Part shown: positions 45,833 to 55,481 of the stretch, in pieces | Layout of the letters: each line of letters opens with the position of its first letter | How positions within the stretch are numbered: position 1 is the stretch's first letter | NCBI RefSeq assembly: GCF_023283895.1 | Contig: NZ_JAKILB010000006.1 | Location: 124,001-188,000, forward strand | DNA length: 64,000 bases | Direction of reading: 5' to 3' | Source of the DNA: Shewanella pneumatophori | GTDB taxonomy: Bacteria > Pseudomonadota > Gammaproteobacteria > Enterobacterales > Shewanellaceae | Program-made: the position numbers and the translations under genes | Notes under the pieces: model-generated | Seen by the model: the letters and a program-made list of their open reading frames with translations, nothing else | What the model was told of the DNA's origin: nothing | Database searches by the model: none

Positions 45833-48247
45833 ATGAAAATAGCAGCGAGTGAGCAACAACTGATTAAAGGTCGAGTGCTAACTCGTCATGCTATTCATCG
45901 GCAAGGTAGCTTGGTTTTGCAATACTTTATTCAAACTGAAGCGGGCCCTGTGACGGTTGAAATTCCTGGACAGGAACATGTTTGCTTTATAAAGAGTAGT
46001 GATTACTCATTACTTGAGGCTAATGATGGCTTAAAAGGAATGCGAGCAAGTGCTGTAAATCTGAAGAGTTTTACTCATGAGCCGGTTACAGCCTTGTATT
46101 GTGGTGATGGGCGACAGCAGCGCACTTTAGTGCGTATTGCTAAAGATCTGGATATCGAGCTATTTGAAGCTGATATTAAAGCTGAACATCGATTTTTGAT
46201 TGAACGCTTTATTGCATTAGATGTGGAGTTTTACGGCCACTTCCTAATCGAGAGTCAATCTAGCGATAACAAGCCAGTATTTATTGCAAGCCGGGCGCGC
46301 CAGGCTGAAACCATCACAAGTTTGCAAGCAATATCTCTTGATTTTGAATGTAGCTTTGCTGGAGAGCTTTATTCTGTTGGTTTATACGGGCAAACCAACG
46401 ACGGCATTGTTTACCAAAAAGTGATTATGGTTGGTGCGCCGCAAGACTCAAATCAAAGGTCTGTAAAAGGTTCTGAGCAAGATTATATCGAATGGGTAGA
46501 GAGTGAAGTTGGGTTAATACGTCGTTTAATCGCTTGGTTTGATGAGTATGATCCCGACATTATTATCGGTTGGGCGGTGGTTACGTTTGATCTTGCCTTG
46601 CTTTACCGCAGAGCTAAACACCATGGTATAGCCTTAACCATTGGTCGAAATAACCAAACCTTGAGCTGGAAAGTAGAGGATAAATACCGGCCAGAAACGC
46701 TTTCTTTGCCGGGGCGGGTGGTGTTAGATGGTATTGATTGGTTAAAAGCGGCTTTTTATCAGTTTGACCGCTACTCGCTAGAGCATGTCTCACAGATTTT
46801 ACTTGATGAAGGTAAGGCTATCCATAATGTTGATAACCGAATGGATGAAATTAATGACTTGTTTGCTAACGACAAACCAGCGTTAGCTCATTACAACATT
46901 ACTGATAGCCGGCTTGTTTGGGATATCTTTGAAAAAACGCAATTATTTGATTTTGTACTTGAGCGAGCCAAGTTAACCGGCTTAGAACTTGGTCGAGTGG
47001 GGGCGTCAGTCGCCGCCTTTAATAATCTCTATTTACCTCATTTGCATCGTGCTGGCTTTGTCGCACCGAGTAAACCCGCAAGTGACGGCATAGAAAGCCC
47101 TGGTGGCTATGTGATGGACTCAGTACCAGGCTTATATAAACATATTCTGGTTTTAGACTTTAAAAGTCTTTATCCCTCAATTATCCGTACTTTTTTGATT
47201 GATCCTAAAGGGCTCATAGAAGGACTCGCTTTACCTGAGAATAAAACAGTTCCCGGGTTTCTAGGTGGTCGCTTTAGCCGTAGTCAGCCTATTTTGCCTA
47301 TGTTGATTAAAAAGCTGTCAGAGCAGCGAGAGCTCGCAAAATCTCACAGCAATGCACCATTGTCTCAAGCGATTAAAATCATCATGAACTCTTTATACGG
47401 AGTGTTAGGCTCTCGTGGTTGTGTTTTCCATGATGCGAAACTCGCAAGTTCGATTACGATGCGTGGCCACGAAATCATGAAACAAACGCGAGCTTGGGTT
47501 GAAGCCGAAGGCTTTGAGGTGATCTACGGCGACACTGACTCAACCTTTGTTTGGTTAGGCAATGACTTCGATTCAAGTATGGTTGAGCATACTGGTAAGG
47601 CTTTAGCCGATAAGATTAATCTGCTCTGGCAGCAAAAGCTTGAGCAAGAGTTTGCGCTTACGAGCTTTTTAGAGTTGGAGTTTGAAACTCATTTTGAGCA
47701 GTTTTTTATGCCAACATTACGTGGGTCGGTAGAAGGATCTAAGAAGCGCTATGTCGGTGCTAAAACTAGCCTTGAGGGCGAGTCAAAACTGATCTTCAAA
47801 GGTATGGAGCAAGTGCGTAGCGATTGGTCTCCATTAGCTAGGCGAGTGCAGTATGAATTATATGATCGACTTTTCAATCAACAAGATGTGGTTTCCTATC
47901 TTAAAAGTATCGTTGAGCAGCTTAATCGTGGTGAGCTTGACGACGAATTAGTTTTCACTAAACCGTTAAGGCGGAATTTAGAGGATTATACGGCTAAATC
48001 TGCACCACATTTAAAGGCTGCCCGCAGATTATGGCAAGTAACCGGTGATGATCAATATACTAAGCGCGGCGCAAGAATTGAGTATCTCATAACGATTCAA
48101 GGTGCTGAGCCTTTAGGTCATTGTTTAAGCTCAATCGACTATGAATACTATTTATCTAGGCAGTTAGAGCCTATTGCTGAACCTATTCTTACTATATTGA
48201 AAACTACTTTCATAGAAATAACCTCTGCGCAGATGTCGTTAATTTAA
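45833..48247 (+). CDS. polB: DNA polymerase II
   Basis: Family B polymerase of the SOS response, 804 residues; E. coli Pol II has 783. Pol motif A is DFKSLYPSII near residue 440, motif C YGDTDSTF near 564, and motif B KIIMNSLYGVLGS near 520. Exonuclease residues: SLDFEC (Exo I, DxE) near 163, YNITDSRLVWD (Exo III, Y-X3-D) near 351. Exo II reads IIGWAVVTFDLALL, where E. coli has GWNVVQFD: the conserved Asn is Ala, though the catalytic Asp remains. Divergent from dinG through a common LexA box. No beta-clamp motif was scored. Confidence 0.95.
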   Translation: MKIAASEQQLIKGRVLTRHAIHRQGSLVLQYFIQTEAGPVTVEIPGQEHVCFIKSSDYSLLEANDGLKGMRASAVNLKSFTHEPVTALYCGDGRQQRTLVRIAKDLDIELFEADIKAEHRFLIERFIALDVEFYGHFLIESQSSDNKPVFIASRARQAETITSLQAISLDFECSFAGELYSVGLYGQTNDGIVYQKVIMVGAPQDSNQRSVKGSEQDYIEWVESEVGLIRRLIAWFDEYDPDIIIGWAVVTFDLALLYRRAKHHGIALTIGRNNQTLSWKVEDKYRPETLSLPGRVVLDGIDWLKAAFYQFDRYSLEHVSQILLDEGKAIHNVDNRMDEINDLFANDKPALAHYNITDSRLVWDIFEKTQLFDFVLERAKLTGLELGRVGASVAAFNNLYLPHLHRAGFVAPSKPASDGIESPGGYVMDSVPGLYKHILVLDFKSLYPSIIRTFLIDPKGLIEGLALPENKTVPGFLGGRFSRSQPILPMLIKKLSEQRELAKSHSNAPLSQAIKIIMNSLYGVLGSRGCVFHDAKLASSITMRGHEIMKQTRAWVEAEGFEVIYGDTDSTFVWLGNDFDSSMVEHTGKALADKINLLWQQKLEQEFALTSFLELEFETHFEQFFMPTLRGSVEGSKKRYVGAKTSLEGESKLIFKGMEQVRSDWSPLARRVQYELYDRLFNQQDVVSYLKSIVEQLNRGELDDELVFTKPLRRNLEDYTAKSAPHLKAARRLWQVTGDDQYTKRGARIEYLITIQGAEPLGHCLSSIDYEYYLSRQLEPIAEPILTILKTTFIEITSAQMSLI

Positions 48248-48481
48248 GGGTTTTGTTATTAATTTACGGCTAACTAAATGTTAACAGTTGGTTCAATGTT
48301 TCGTGTGTTCTGTATTTGCTAGTTAATTAGGTGCAAAAACTGGCAAATAGTGTGATGTTCGTCTTTGAGTGGTAGATAATCTTTTGCTAATCTCCGCAGT
48401 AATCAGGATAGAAAGAAAACAACGGAATGGATGACGATTTGAATGAAGCAGACTGAACAACATTAAGGTTAGGCAAATTAA

Positions 48482-49693
48482 ATGAAAAAGACTTTAGTAG
48501 CATCGGCTTTGGCCGCAGTAATATTTGTGCCAACAGCATCAGCGATTGAGATCTATAAAGATGATAAAAACGCGGTTGAAATTGGTGGTTTTATCGATGC
48601 TCGAGTGATTAACACTCAAGGTTCTACAGAAGTTGTTGATGGTGCGTCACGCATTAACTTCGGTTTTACTCGTGAAATGACTCACGGCTGGAAAGCTTAC
48701 ACAAAACTTGAGTGGGGCATTAACCCATTCGGCAACACTGATATTGTGTACAACAGCAACAGCACTTTTGCATCTCAAAGCAGTGACTTCTTAAACAACC
48801 GCCTAGGTTATGTTGGTCTAGCTCATGACACTTATGGTTCTATCACTATTGGTAAGCAATGGGGTGCATGGTACGACGTAGTTTACAACACTAACTACGG
48901 TTTCGTATGGGATGGTAATGCTTCAGGTACTTACACTTACAACAAGGCTGACGGTGCTGTAAATGGTACTGGTCGTGGTGATAAGACTGTTCAATACCGT
49001 AATGCGTTCGGTGATTTTAGCTTCGCATTACAAGCACAGTTAAAGCAAGATGAGTTCGAAGTAGATGAAGTTCCTGGTGCTTCAAACCCTATCCTGCCAA
49101 CCGCAGACTTTATGAATGTTAAAGCTGCTGGTGTTAATGTTCAAAACTCAGTGACTACAGTCGAGTACAACTACACTTACGGTGGTTCGGCGACTTACAA
49201 CGTTACTGACATGCTAACTCTTACTGCAGGCTTTAACTTAGGTGAGTTTGAAGCAACAACTTCAGCTGGTAAGCGTTTAACTGAAACTGATTCTATCTAT
49301 GGTGTTGGTGCGACTTGGGGTAACTGGGATGCAGAAGGTGTATACGCTGCATTTAACGTGAACAAGCAAGAGTTCCACGATACTGACAACCTAGGTCGTA
49401 TGATGCCAGAAGCATGGGGTCTAGAATCTTTAGCTTCTTACAAGTTTGATAACGGCATCCGTACTTTCGTTTCTTACAACATCCTAGAAGCGGGTGATGA
49501 GTACGAAGCTGCTTACGATAGCGTATTTAAGCGTCAGTTCGCTGTTGCTGGTGTGCACTATGTTTGGGATTCAAACACAGTTCTTTACCTAGAAGGTCGT
49601 AAAGACTTCAGCGATTTCTCAGGCGCTAACGAAGAAGCAATGGCTAAGTCTGAAGATGACGGTATCGCAATCGGTATCCGTTATACTTTATAG
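48482..49693 (+). CDS. trimeric general porin (Gram-negative porin family)
   Basis: Outer-membrane 16-stranded beta-barrel, 403 residues. Signal peptide 1-21 (VPTASA-IEIYKD). The start IEIYKDDKNAVEIGGFIDARVI is the typical first strand, with alternating aromatic strands and a terminal Leu (RYTL) after YxIGIR. It resembles Shewanella Omp35 and Vibrio OmpU-type porins. Strong codon bias and a large 5' leader suggest abundant expression. It is monocistronic, followed by a terminator at 49739. Substrate selectivity and EnvZ/OmpR control are not visible. Confidence 0.9.
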   Translation: MKKTLVASALAAVIFVPTASAIEIYKDDKNAVEIGGFIDARVINTQGSTEVVDGASRINFGFTREMTHGWKAYTKLEWGINPFGNTDIVYNSNSTFASQSSDFLNNRLGYVGLAHDTYGSITIGKQWGAWYDVVYNTNYGFVWDGNASGTYTYNKADGAVNGTGRGDKTVQYRNAFGDFSFALQAQLKQDEFEVDEVPGASNPILPTADFMNVKAAGVNVQNSVTTVEYNYTYGGSATYNVTDMLTLTAGFNLGEFEATTSAGKRLTETDSIYGVGATWGNWDAEGVYAAFNVNKQEFHDTDNLGRMMPEAWGLESLASYKFDNGIRTFVSYNILEAGDEYEAAYDSVFKRQFAVAGVHYVWDSNTVLYLEGRKDFSDFSGANEEAMAKSEDDGIAIGIRYTL

Positions 49694-49738
49694 TCGAGCA
49701 GAATGCCCAAATATTAGCTTAATTAGTTAATAGAACTT

Positions 49739-49770
49739 AAAAACCGAGCTCTGAAAAGGGCTCGGTTTTT
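49739..49770 (+). terminator. porin gene terminator
   Basis: A 6-bp GC stem (CCGAGC/GCTCGG, 49744-49749 with 49760-49765) extended by A5/T5, with a 10-nt loop and a T6 tail. Confidence 0.85.
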
Positions 49771-50356
49771 TATTTGTATTTTCTAGCAGAGCGAATCTGA
49801 GAGATTAGATATATTGTTGGTCGAGCTAAATCTGTACGCATTTTGCGCTGCAAAGTAACTCTATTTTATTTAAAACTAAGTTGTGTACAGAATCTGTATC
49901 ATTTTCAATGTAAATTAATATTTACATCTAGAGTTGTTTTTCGATTGCGAACCTATACCTAAAATCGAACGAATAACTTTCTATTTTTGTGCGAAGGAGA
50001 TTTATTTCAGAGAATTTTCATCTATAGGGAAGTTGTTAACTTAAGCCCTCTAACTAGTACTTATTAACTATCAGTGTTTTAGCTCATTTTTAGTCTTTTA
50101 TTTTGATTAGCTACTTATTTAAATGAGAGCTACTAGACATGGCCTTTACAACAGCTACTGAACGTCATATTGACTTTAGCCACTATTAGTTAACTCCAGC
50201 CTATATTTGTATCTATTAAATTTTAAGTTGATTCACTTGTTGTAAATTTGTTGCGACTGTGTTTTTATTTGTTTGCATTTTATCATTTCATTAACACTTG
50301 AGGTGTATGGACTGATAAAAGCTAAAAAAATAAAAGAAAGTCCAGGGAGATTTACA
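49771..50356. other. long intergenic region between porin and TonB-dependent receptor
   Basis: About 590 bases with no gene. It contains the TyrR-type box at 49911 and an AT-rich leader before the receptor. I did not find a Fur box with good match (GATAATGATAATCATTATC type) or a riboswitch fold. Confidence 0.45.
49911..49928. promoter_or_regulatory. perfect TyrR-type box
   Basis: TGTAAATTAATATTTACA equals the TyrR strong-box pattern TGTAAA-N6-TTTACA exactly. It is about 220 bases after the porin stop and 430 before the receptor. The identity is seen; binding by a TyrR/PhhR homologue is inferred. Confidence 0.5.
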
Positions 50357-53251
50357 ATGTATAAGAATAATTTACTCGCTAATTCAGTGCGTCTAGCGCT
50401 CGTTAGCGGTGCAATGACAGCAGCATTCACCGCTCCGGCTGTTCTTGCAGCCGATGAAGACGGCGTTGAACGTATTGAAGTTACTGGTTCACGTATCAAA
50501 AGAACTGACATGGAAGGTGCGAACCCTGTAACGTTAATTGATGCAGCCGCTATTGAAAAAATGAGCGTGAATAATGTCGGTGACTTACTCCAAAATCTGA
50601 CTTCATCGGCAGGTGCTGCTGTAAACACACAGACCAACAACGGTGGAGATTCGAGTACTCGTTTTTCACTACGTGGTATTGGTTCTGAGCGTACATTGGT
50701 ACTTATCAACGGTCGCCGTGTTGTAGCAGGTGGCGGTGGCGCTAACTCTTCAGTCGATTTAAATACTATTCCAACTGCAATTGTTAAACGTGTCGAGATC
50801 CTTAAAGATGGCGCATCGGCAACCTACGGTTCTGATGCGATTGCAGGTGTTGTTAACATTATCACCAAGAATGACTTTGAAGGCTTCGAAATTAAGCTTA
50901 ACTACGGTGGAAGTGATAAGGGCGATGCAAAAACTAAAGGCGTAGATGTTACCTTTGGTGCTGAAAGTGAGCGAGGAAATGTCGTTGTTGCGCTTGGTTA
51001 TAGTGACCAAGGTGATGTATTTATGGGAGACCGTTCATTTTCGGAGTATGAACTACGTGCATACGAAGATGGAACGACACAACAAGGCGGTTCTTCTGCA
51101 CCACCATGGGTAAATGCTAACACGGCTGATGGTCGCGTAACTCGTGGACCTGAGTATGGAGACTGGAGACCTTATGACGGTGCTACAGATTCATATAACT
51201 ACAATCCTGTAAACTACCTACAAACGCCAAGTAAGCGTCGTTATGCATCGGTATTTTCAAATTATACTTTAGGTGAGTTTGGTTTCTTGGGCGAAGTTAA
51301 CTCTTTTGCTGAAGCGAACTATGTGCAAACAACAGGTAACAGATTGATTGCACCTGAGCCGCTAGCACCATTGGTATTCTTCGGCTCACCGGCGCCTTAT
51401 TCTCCGAATAATTATTACAACCAAAAAATGGGTCCTAAGGATGCAAATGGTAATGCTTATCAAATTGATGATTGGCGTCGCCGTATGTTAGAAACTGGTG
51501 GTCGTGCTAACGAGCGTGATTATAAGACTTTCCGTACCGCTGTAGGTTTTAACGGTGTATTCACCAATGGTTGGGATTGGGAAGTTTCATACGTATGGGG
51601 TCAAAGTGACTCTGTAGAAAAAGCTCAAGGTTACTTTAACCTAGATCGTGTTGCTGAAGCTGTAGGTCCTACAGGCTGGTTAGATTCAAATGGCAACCTT
51701 ATGGTTGATGGCAATGGCGATGCTATCGTTGATGCTGCTGGAGACCAACTTGTTTGTCTGGATGCTGATGGCGGCGTTATCGCAGGTTGTGTACCGTTAA
51801 ATATCTTCGGTACACCAGGATCTGATGATCAAGTTTCACAAGAGATGCTTCAGTATATCTCTGGTGACTATAATACAACAGAAACGGGTCAAAATAAGCA
51901 AGAAGTCTTGTCTGCTATTGTTTCTGGTGACTTGTTCGACTTACCAGCGGGCTCTGTCGGGTTCGCTGCCGGTTGGGAACAGCGTACAGAATCAGGTTCT
52001 TACACGCCGGACTCACTTATTCTTCAAGGTATTACTACAGCAGGCTCTGCAGTAGGTACTAGTGGTGGGTATCAAGTTCAAGAGTTCTTTGGTGAATTAA
52101 TCGTACCTATCCTGTCTGATATGCCTTTCGCTCACATGTTAGATTTTGAAGCGGCAATGCGCTATTCAGATTATGACACCTTTGGCGATAACACGAGTGG
52201 CAAGCTAGGTATAAAATGGATGCCTGTTGAGTCGTTAATGGTTCGTGCAACGTTATCTGAAGCATTCCGAGCACCAACAACATCTGATTTATTTGGTGGT
52301 GCATCTGTTGGATTCCCTGAAGCAATCGATCCATGTGATGGCAACTTCTATACCGATGCAGAATATGCAGCGATTAAAGCCTCGCCGAACTGGGCTAACT
52401 GTACCGGTACCGGTGTACCTGTAGATGGATATGATTCTGGTGGTGTTGAGCAGATCCCAACTAATGGTGGTGGTTCTGAAAACTGGAATGGAGCGGTTAC
52501 ATTAACACCTGAAACTGCTGATGTATTAACTGTTGGTTTAGTATTCAATCCTGAGTTTATTGAAAACTTCTCGATGAGTGTCGATTACTGGAAGATTGAG
52601 CTTGATAACGCGATTTCTACCGTTGGTACACAAACTCGTCTAGATGGTTGTTTCAATTCTAACGAATACTGTGAAACGATTACACGTTTTGGTGCTGATA
52701 GCGCAGCAGCTGGTGGCATCATTACAGTAGATAACTATACCGTTAACGTGGGCGGAATCGATACTGCGGGTGTAGATTTTGATTTCCGCTATAGCCTAGA
52801 GTCTGGATTTGGTGACTGGGGCTTCGGTATCGATGGTACTTATTTACTGCAGTATGACAAGTATCTGGCAGACGGTTCAGTTATTGACCACGTTGGCCGT
52901 TTCGAAGGAAACCATGATGGTATGTTCGCTGAATGGAAGACTAACTTTACGGTTAATTGGTCTATTTCTGACTTCAATACGTCATTGATTACTCGTTATA
53001 TTAGTGGTGTAACAGAAACAGAAGCTGGCTGGTGGACAGACCCATTTGAAAGAGATGTAGATTCAAATGTTGTTGTAGATTTCCAAACTAACTATGCGTT
53101 CAACGACCATCTAACGCTTACAGCCGGTGTGGATAATGTCTTTGATGAAGCGCCACCATTTGTGTATTCAGCATTTGGGGCTAATACAGATGTGTCAACA
53201 TATGATGTTATCGGTAGAACCATCTATGTTAGAGCAGGTATTAGATTCTAA
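50357..53251 (+). CDS. TonB-dependent outer-membrane receptor
   Basis: A 964-residue TonB-dependent receptor. The ATG at 50357 follows a CAGGGAGA ribosome-binding site; the 28 upstream in-frame residues are dropped. Signal peptide 1-32 (AVLAA-DED), TonB box ERIEVTG near 37, plug domain about 40-160 (IEVTGSRIKRTDMEGANP, RGIGSERTLVLINGRRV), 22-strand barrel ending in F. The barrel loop near 455-490 is rich in Asp-Gly-Asn repeats (DSNGNLMVDGNGD) with a Cys pair, a possible calcium or ligand loop. Substrate unknown; the TonB2 system is 1.4 kb downstream. Confidence 0.92.
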   Translation: MYKNNLLANSVRLALVSGAMTAAFTAPAVLAADEDGVERIEVTGSRIKRTDMEGANPVTLIDAAAIEKMSVNNVGDLLQNLTSSAGAAVNTQTNNGGDSSTRFSLRGIGSERTLVLINGRRVVAGGGGANSSVDLNTIPTAIVKRVEILKDGASATYGSDAIAGVVNIITKNDFEGFEIKLNYGGSDKGDAKTKGVDVTFGAESERGNVVVALGYSDQGDVFMGDRSFSEYELRAYEDGTTQQGGSSAPPWVNANTADGRVTRGPEYGDWRPYDGATDSYNYNPVNYLQTPSKRRYASVFSNYTLGEFGFLGEVNSFAEANYVQTTGNRLIAPEPLAPLVFFGSPAPYSPNNYYNQKMGPKDANGNAYQIDDWRRRMLETGGRANERDYKTFRTAVGFNGVFTNGWDWEVSYVWGQSDSVEKAQGYFNLDRVAEAVGPTGWLDSNGNLMVDGNGDAIVDAAGDQLVCLDADGGVIAGCVPLNIFGTPGSDDQVSQEMLQYISGDYNTTETGQNKQEVLSAIVSGDLFDLPAGSVGFAAGWEQRTESGSYTPDSLILQGITTAGSAVGTSGGYQVQEFFGELIVPILSDMPFAHMLDFEAAMRYSDYDTFGDNTSGKLGIKWMPVESLMVRATLSEAFRAPTTSDLFGGASVGFPEAIDPCDGNFYTDAEYAAIKASPNWANCTGTGVPVDGYDSGGVEQIPTNGGGSENWNGAVTLTPETADVLTVGLVFNPEFIENFSMSVDYWKIELDNAISTVGTQTRLDGCFNSNEYCETITRFGADSAAAGGIITVDNYTVNVGGIDTAGVDFDFRYSLESGFGDWGFGIDGTYLLQYDKYLADGSVIDHVGRFEGNHDGMFAEWKTNFTVNWSISDFNTSLITRYISGVTETEAGWWTDPFERDVDSNVVVDFQTNYAFNDHLTLTAGVDNVFDEAPPFVYSAFGANTDVSTYDVIGRTIYVRAGIRF

Positions 53252-53266
53252 GATAAATTTATATTT

Positions 53267-53291
53267 AAAGGGCGCTTAGCGCCCTTTTTTA
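53267..53291 (+). terminator. receptor gene terminator
   Basis: 9-bp GC-rich stem (53267-53275 with 53279-53287), loop TTA, T6 tail. It separates the receptor from the next small lipoprotein gene. Confidence 0.88.
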
Positions 53292-53311
53292 TTTTTACCA
53301 AGGAGATAGGT

Positions 53312-53560
53312 ATGAAAAAACTATTGATTTTATCGTTGTTTTTATTTGTAGGTTGCGAGTCCTCACAGGATATGTTTAAAAACCAGACGGACGATGGTGA
53401 AGTTGTGATAGCAGGTATTCATTGTGAAATGATGTCACGCACAGGGTCAAATAGAAAAACTAAAGTATGTAGAACCACGGAACAAATGGAAAAGGACAAA
53501 AAAGAAGCTTATACCTCTTTGAATCGTAAACAAAGAACGGGCTATACCACAGGTAATTAA
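53312..53560 (+). CDS. small putative lipoprotein, unknown
   Basis: An 82-residue exported protein with a lipobox (LFLFVGCESS, Cys about 15) and an otherwise polar, Lys/Thr-rich mature part with two Cys (HCEMMS, KVCRTT), plausibly a disulphide. I do not recognise the family. GGAGATAG precedes the ATG. Its position after the receptor terminator suggests separate expression or read-through. Confidence 0.7.
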   Translation: MKKLLILSLFLFVGCESSQDMFKNQTDDGEVVIAGIHCEMMSRTGSNRKTKVCRTTEQMEKDKKEAYTSLNRKQRTGYTTGN

Positions 53561-54480
53561 ATGTGGTTATTTCTCGAACCATAAGTTGAATTTAGAATGA
53601 GTTTTGGACTTAACCTGCTGAAGCCCTAGGGGTACTTGGGCTTTTTTGATCCGACTCAAATCACTTATTTCACTGCGTAACTTCAATCAATGAGGCTTTG
53701 TCAGAATTCATGAATGTATCGTCGAGTTGGTCGTGTCCGCTGGGTGATATAAATGTTCGATTTTAAAGTTGACGTTGACTTTAATAGGTGGAAATGGTCA
53801 AGAAGGTAAAATGATTTTTCTTTTATGACTAATGAATTGCCTGCATTACTAGCACATTGTTAATGTTGGTTTAGAACGTTTTTAAAACTGATTTTACAAA
53901 ATTAATTTCATTTTAGGCTGGCAACTTATCGTTATTTTTCAGGAAGTTTTGTTTTACTTTCACATGAGTAGCAATAGTCAAAATGCAGGTTCCGTATTTA
54001 ACTTAATGGAATCGTAAGCAATAGAGGTTAGCTCCTAATTTGAGCGCTTCTTTTAATATGCAAACTTTACTTGTTAATGGTGTTATCGTTTTAGCTGTAC
54101 TCTTTGAGTAATGTGGTAGCACCAGTGCCTACTTATGTAAGGTTTAACTCTCCTCCCTCTAACTTGAGAATAATTGAGTATTCGTTTAGTTAATTCAACT
54201 AGACTTTCTGTTATTCGTAGAGTTCCACTTTCATCACTCTGCGAAGAAGAGTCTATTCGTGATACATTCATTGAGATAATTTCAATCGAATAGAAAATGT
54301 TTTTAAGGTTGTTGTGATTTTGTTGGTTAACTAGTGTTTGCTTTTGATTTTATATCTTTAACTTACAGCAGCTTGCGGTAATCTATAATCAAGTAAGCAC
54401 GTTATATAACAAATTTTATTCATCGATTCCTCCCAAAAAAAACATCTTGTCTGTTTTTTACTCTTTAAGCTCGTTTTCTG
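53561..54480. other. long gene-poor region upstream of the TonB2 operon
   Basis: About 920 bases with no supported gene. Near its start a short stem (AAGCCC at 53621 with GGGCTT at 53638, T6 tail) is a likely terminator of the lipoprotein gene. Frames here on the minus strand (54083-54271) have no recognisable product. The region may hide a small RNA. Confidence 0.4.
53621..53647 (+). terminator. terminator after the small lipoprotein gene
   Basis: A 6-bp stem (53621-53626 with 53638-53643) with an 11-nt loop and a T6 run, 60 bases after the stop. The stem is short, so efficiency may be modest. Confidence 0.55.
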
Positions 54481-54499
54481 ACAGTTTTAGGCGTTTTCG

Positions 54500-54521
54500 A
54501 ATGTTGACACAGGTCAACATT
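54500..54521. promoter_or_regulatory. operator-like palindrome upstream of the TonB2 operon
   Basis: Arms AATGTTGAC (54500-54508) and GTCAACATT (54513-54521) are perfect over 9 bases with ACAG between. The left arm contains TTGACA (54504-54509), a consensus -35, with AATGAT (54528-54533) at 18 bases as a possible -10. A repressor bound here would block the promoter. It is not a typical Fur box. Confidence 0.65.
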
Positions 54522-54542
54522 TTGTGAAATGATGCCAGCGGG

Positions 54543-54564
54543 TCTACATCCTCGAAGATGTAGA
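54543..54564 (+). promoter_or_regulatory. leader hairpin of the TonB2 operon
   Basis: 8-bp arms TCTACATC (54543-54550) and GATGTAGA (54557-54564) with loop CTCGAA. It is in the presumed 5' leader, about 135 bases before the first gene. A role in RNA stability or translation is possible; the tail is not T-rich, so it is not a terminator. Confidence 0.45.
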
Positions 54565-54698
54565 AAAGGGAAGATAATAATTAACAATCACAATAGAAAG
54601 ACAGGCTTAGGCAATAGGGAACTAAAGCAAAATAAGCGCATGCACCCTGTTGTTGATAAGTTAAAGCTTTTTTAATCACTTCAAATTGGTTGGGAACT

Positions 54699-55481
54699 AT
54701 GTCCAAGGTAAGCAATAAAACAAAAATCGCTACAGCGCTCATTGGCGCACTAGCCTTAGCAGGCAGCAACTTAGTGATTGCCGATCCTCTTTCAGACGTT
54801 CAAAACGCTGACAGTAAAATTCATACTGAAGCAGCATCGTCTCAGAAGAAAGTTGATAAGTATTTTGATCAGGCTCAGGACATGTTGTTCGAGTATGGGT
54901 CAGTTGCTGATGAACGTGAATCACTAAAATCCTACAACGACTACGTAGCAGGCTTGGTAGCAGACCAAGAAGCTACAATGAAATCTATTCAAGATGATAT
55001 CAACGGCGTTGATTCATTACGTCAAGGCGTAGTGCCATTGATGTTTAAAATGGTTGACGCGCTAGAGCAGTTTGTTGCTCTTGACCTTCCATTCAACACT
55101 GAAACACGTGTTGAGCGTGTAGAAAACCTAAAGAAACTACTTAACAGTGCTGAAGTAACGCTTGCAGAGAAGTATCGTCTAATTCTAGATGCATATTCAA
55201 TTGAGCGTGAATACGGTTCAGTATTAGCAGTTAAAAGTGGTCAGCTACAGCTTGATGGTAAAGAAGTACTGGTTGACTTCTTTAACCTAGGTCGTGTTGC
55301 ACTATATGCACAAAGCTTAGATGGCAAATCTGCTTGGATGTATAACGATGAAACTAAAGGCTGGGAGCCACTAGCTGATAGCTACCTACGTGATCTAACT
55401 AAAGGTATTCGTATCGCTCGTAAACAAGGCGCGCCGGATCTATTCTCGTTACCAATTCCTGCTGCGGAGGCTGCACAATAA
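54699..55481 (+). CDS. DUF3450 periplasmic protein of the TonB2 system
   Basis: First gene of a six-gene operon. The ATG at 54699 gives 260 residues; a signal peptide (about 1-28, NLVIA-DPL) and a central coiled coil (ADSKIHTEAASSQKKVDKYFDQAQ onward) match DUF3450, which occurs with TonB2 (TtpC) loci in Vibrio and Shewanella. Its role is thought to be in energy transduction to outer-membrane receptors, but the biochemistry is unknown. It overlaps the next start by one base (TAATG). Confidence 0.87.
   Translation: MSKVSNKTKIATALIGALALAGSNLVIADPLSDVQNADSKIHTEAASSQKKVDKYFDQAQDMLFEYGSVADERESLKSYNDYVAGLVADQEATMKSIQDDINGVDSLRQGVVPLMFKMVDALEQFVALDLPFNTETRVERVENLKKLLNSAEVTLAEKYRLILDAYSIEREYGSVLAVKSGQLQLDGKEVLVDFFNLGRVALYAQSLDGKSAWMYNDETKGWEPLADSYLRDLTKGIRIARKQGAPDLFSLPIPAAEAAQ

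Noticed and set aside
53561..54698. Hidden gene in the gap before the TonB2 operon
   Set aside because: Frames are short, without ribosome-binding sites or family features; recorded only as a gene-poor region.
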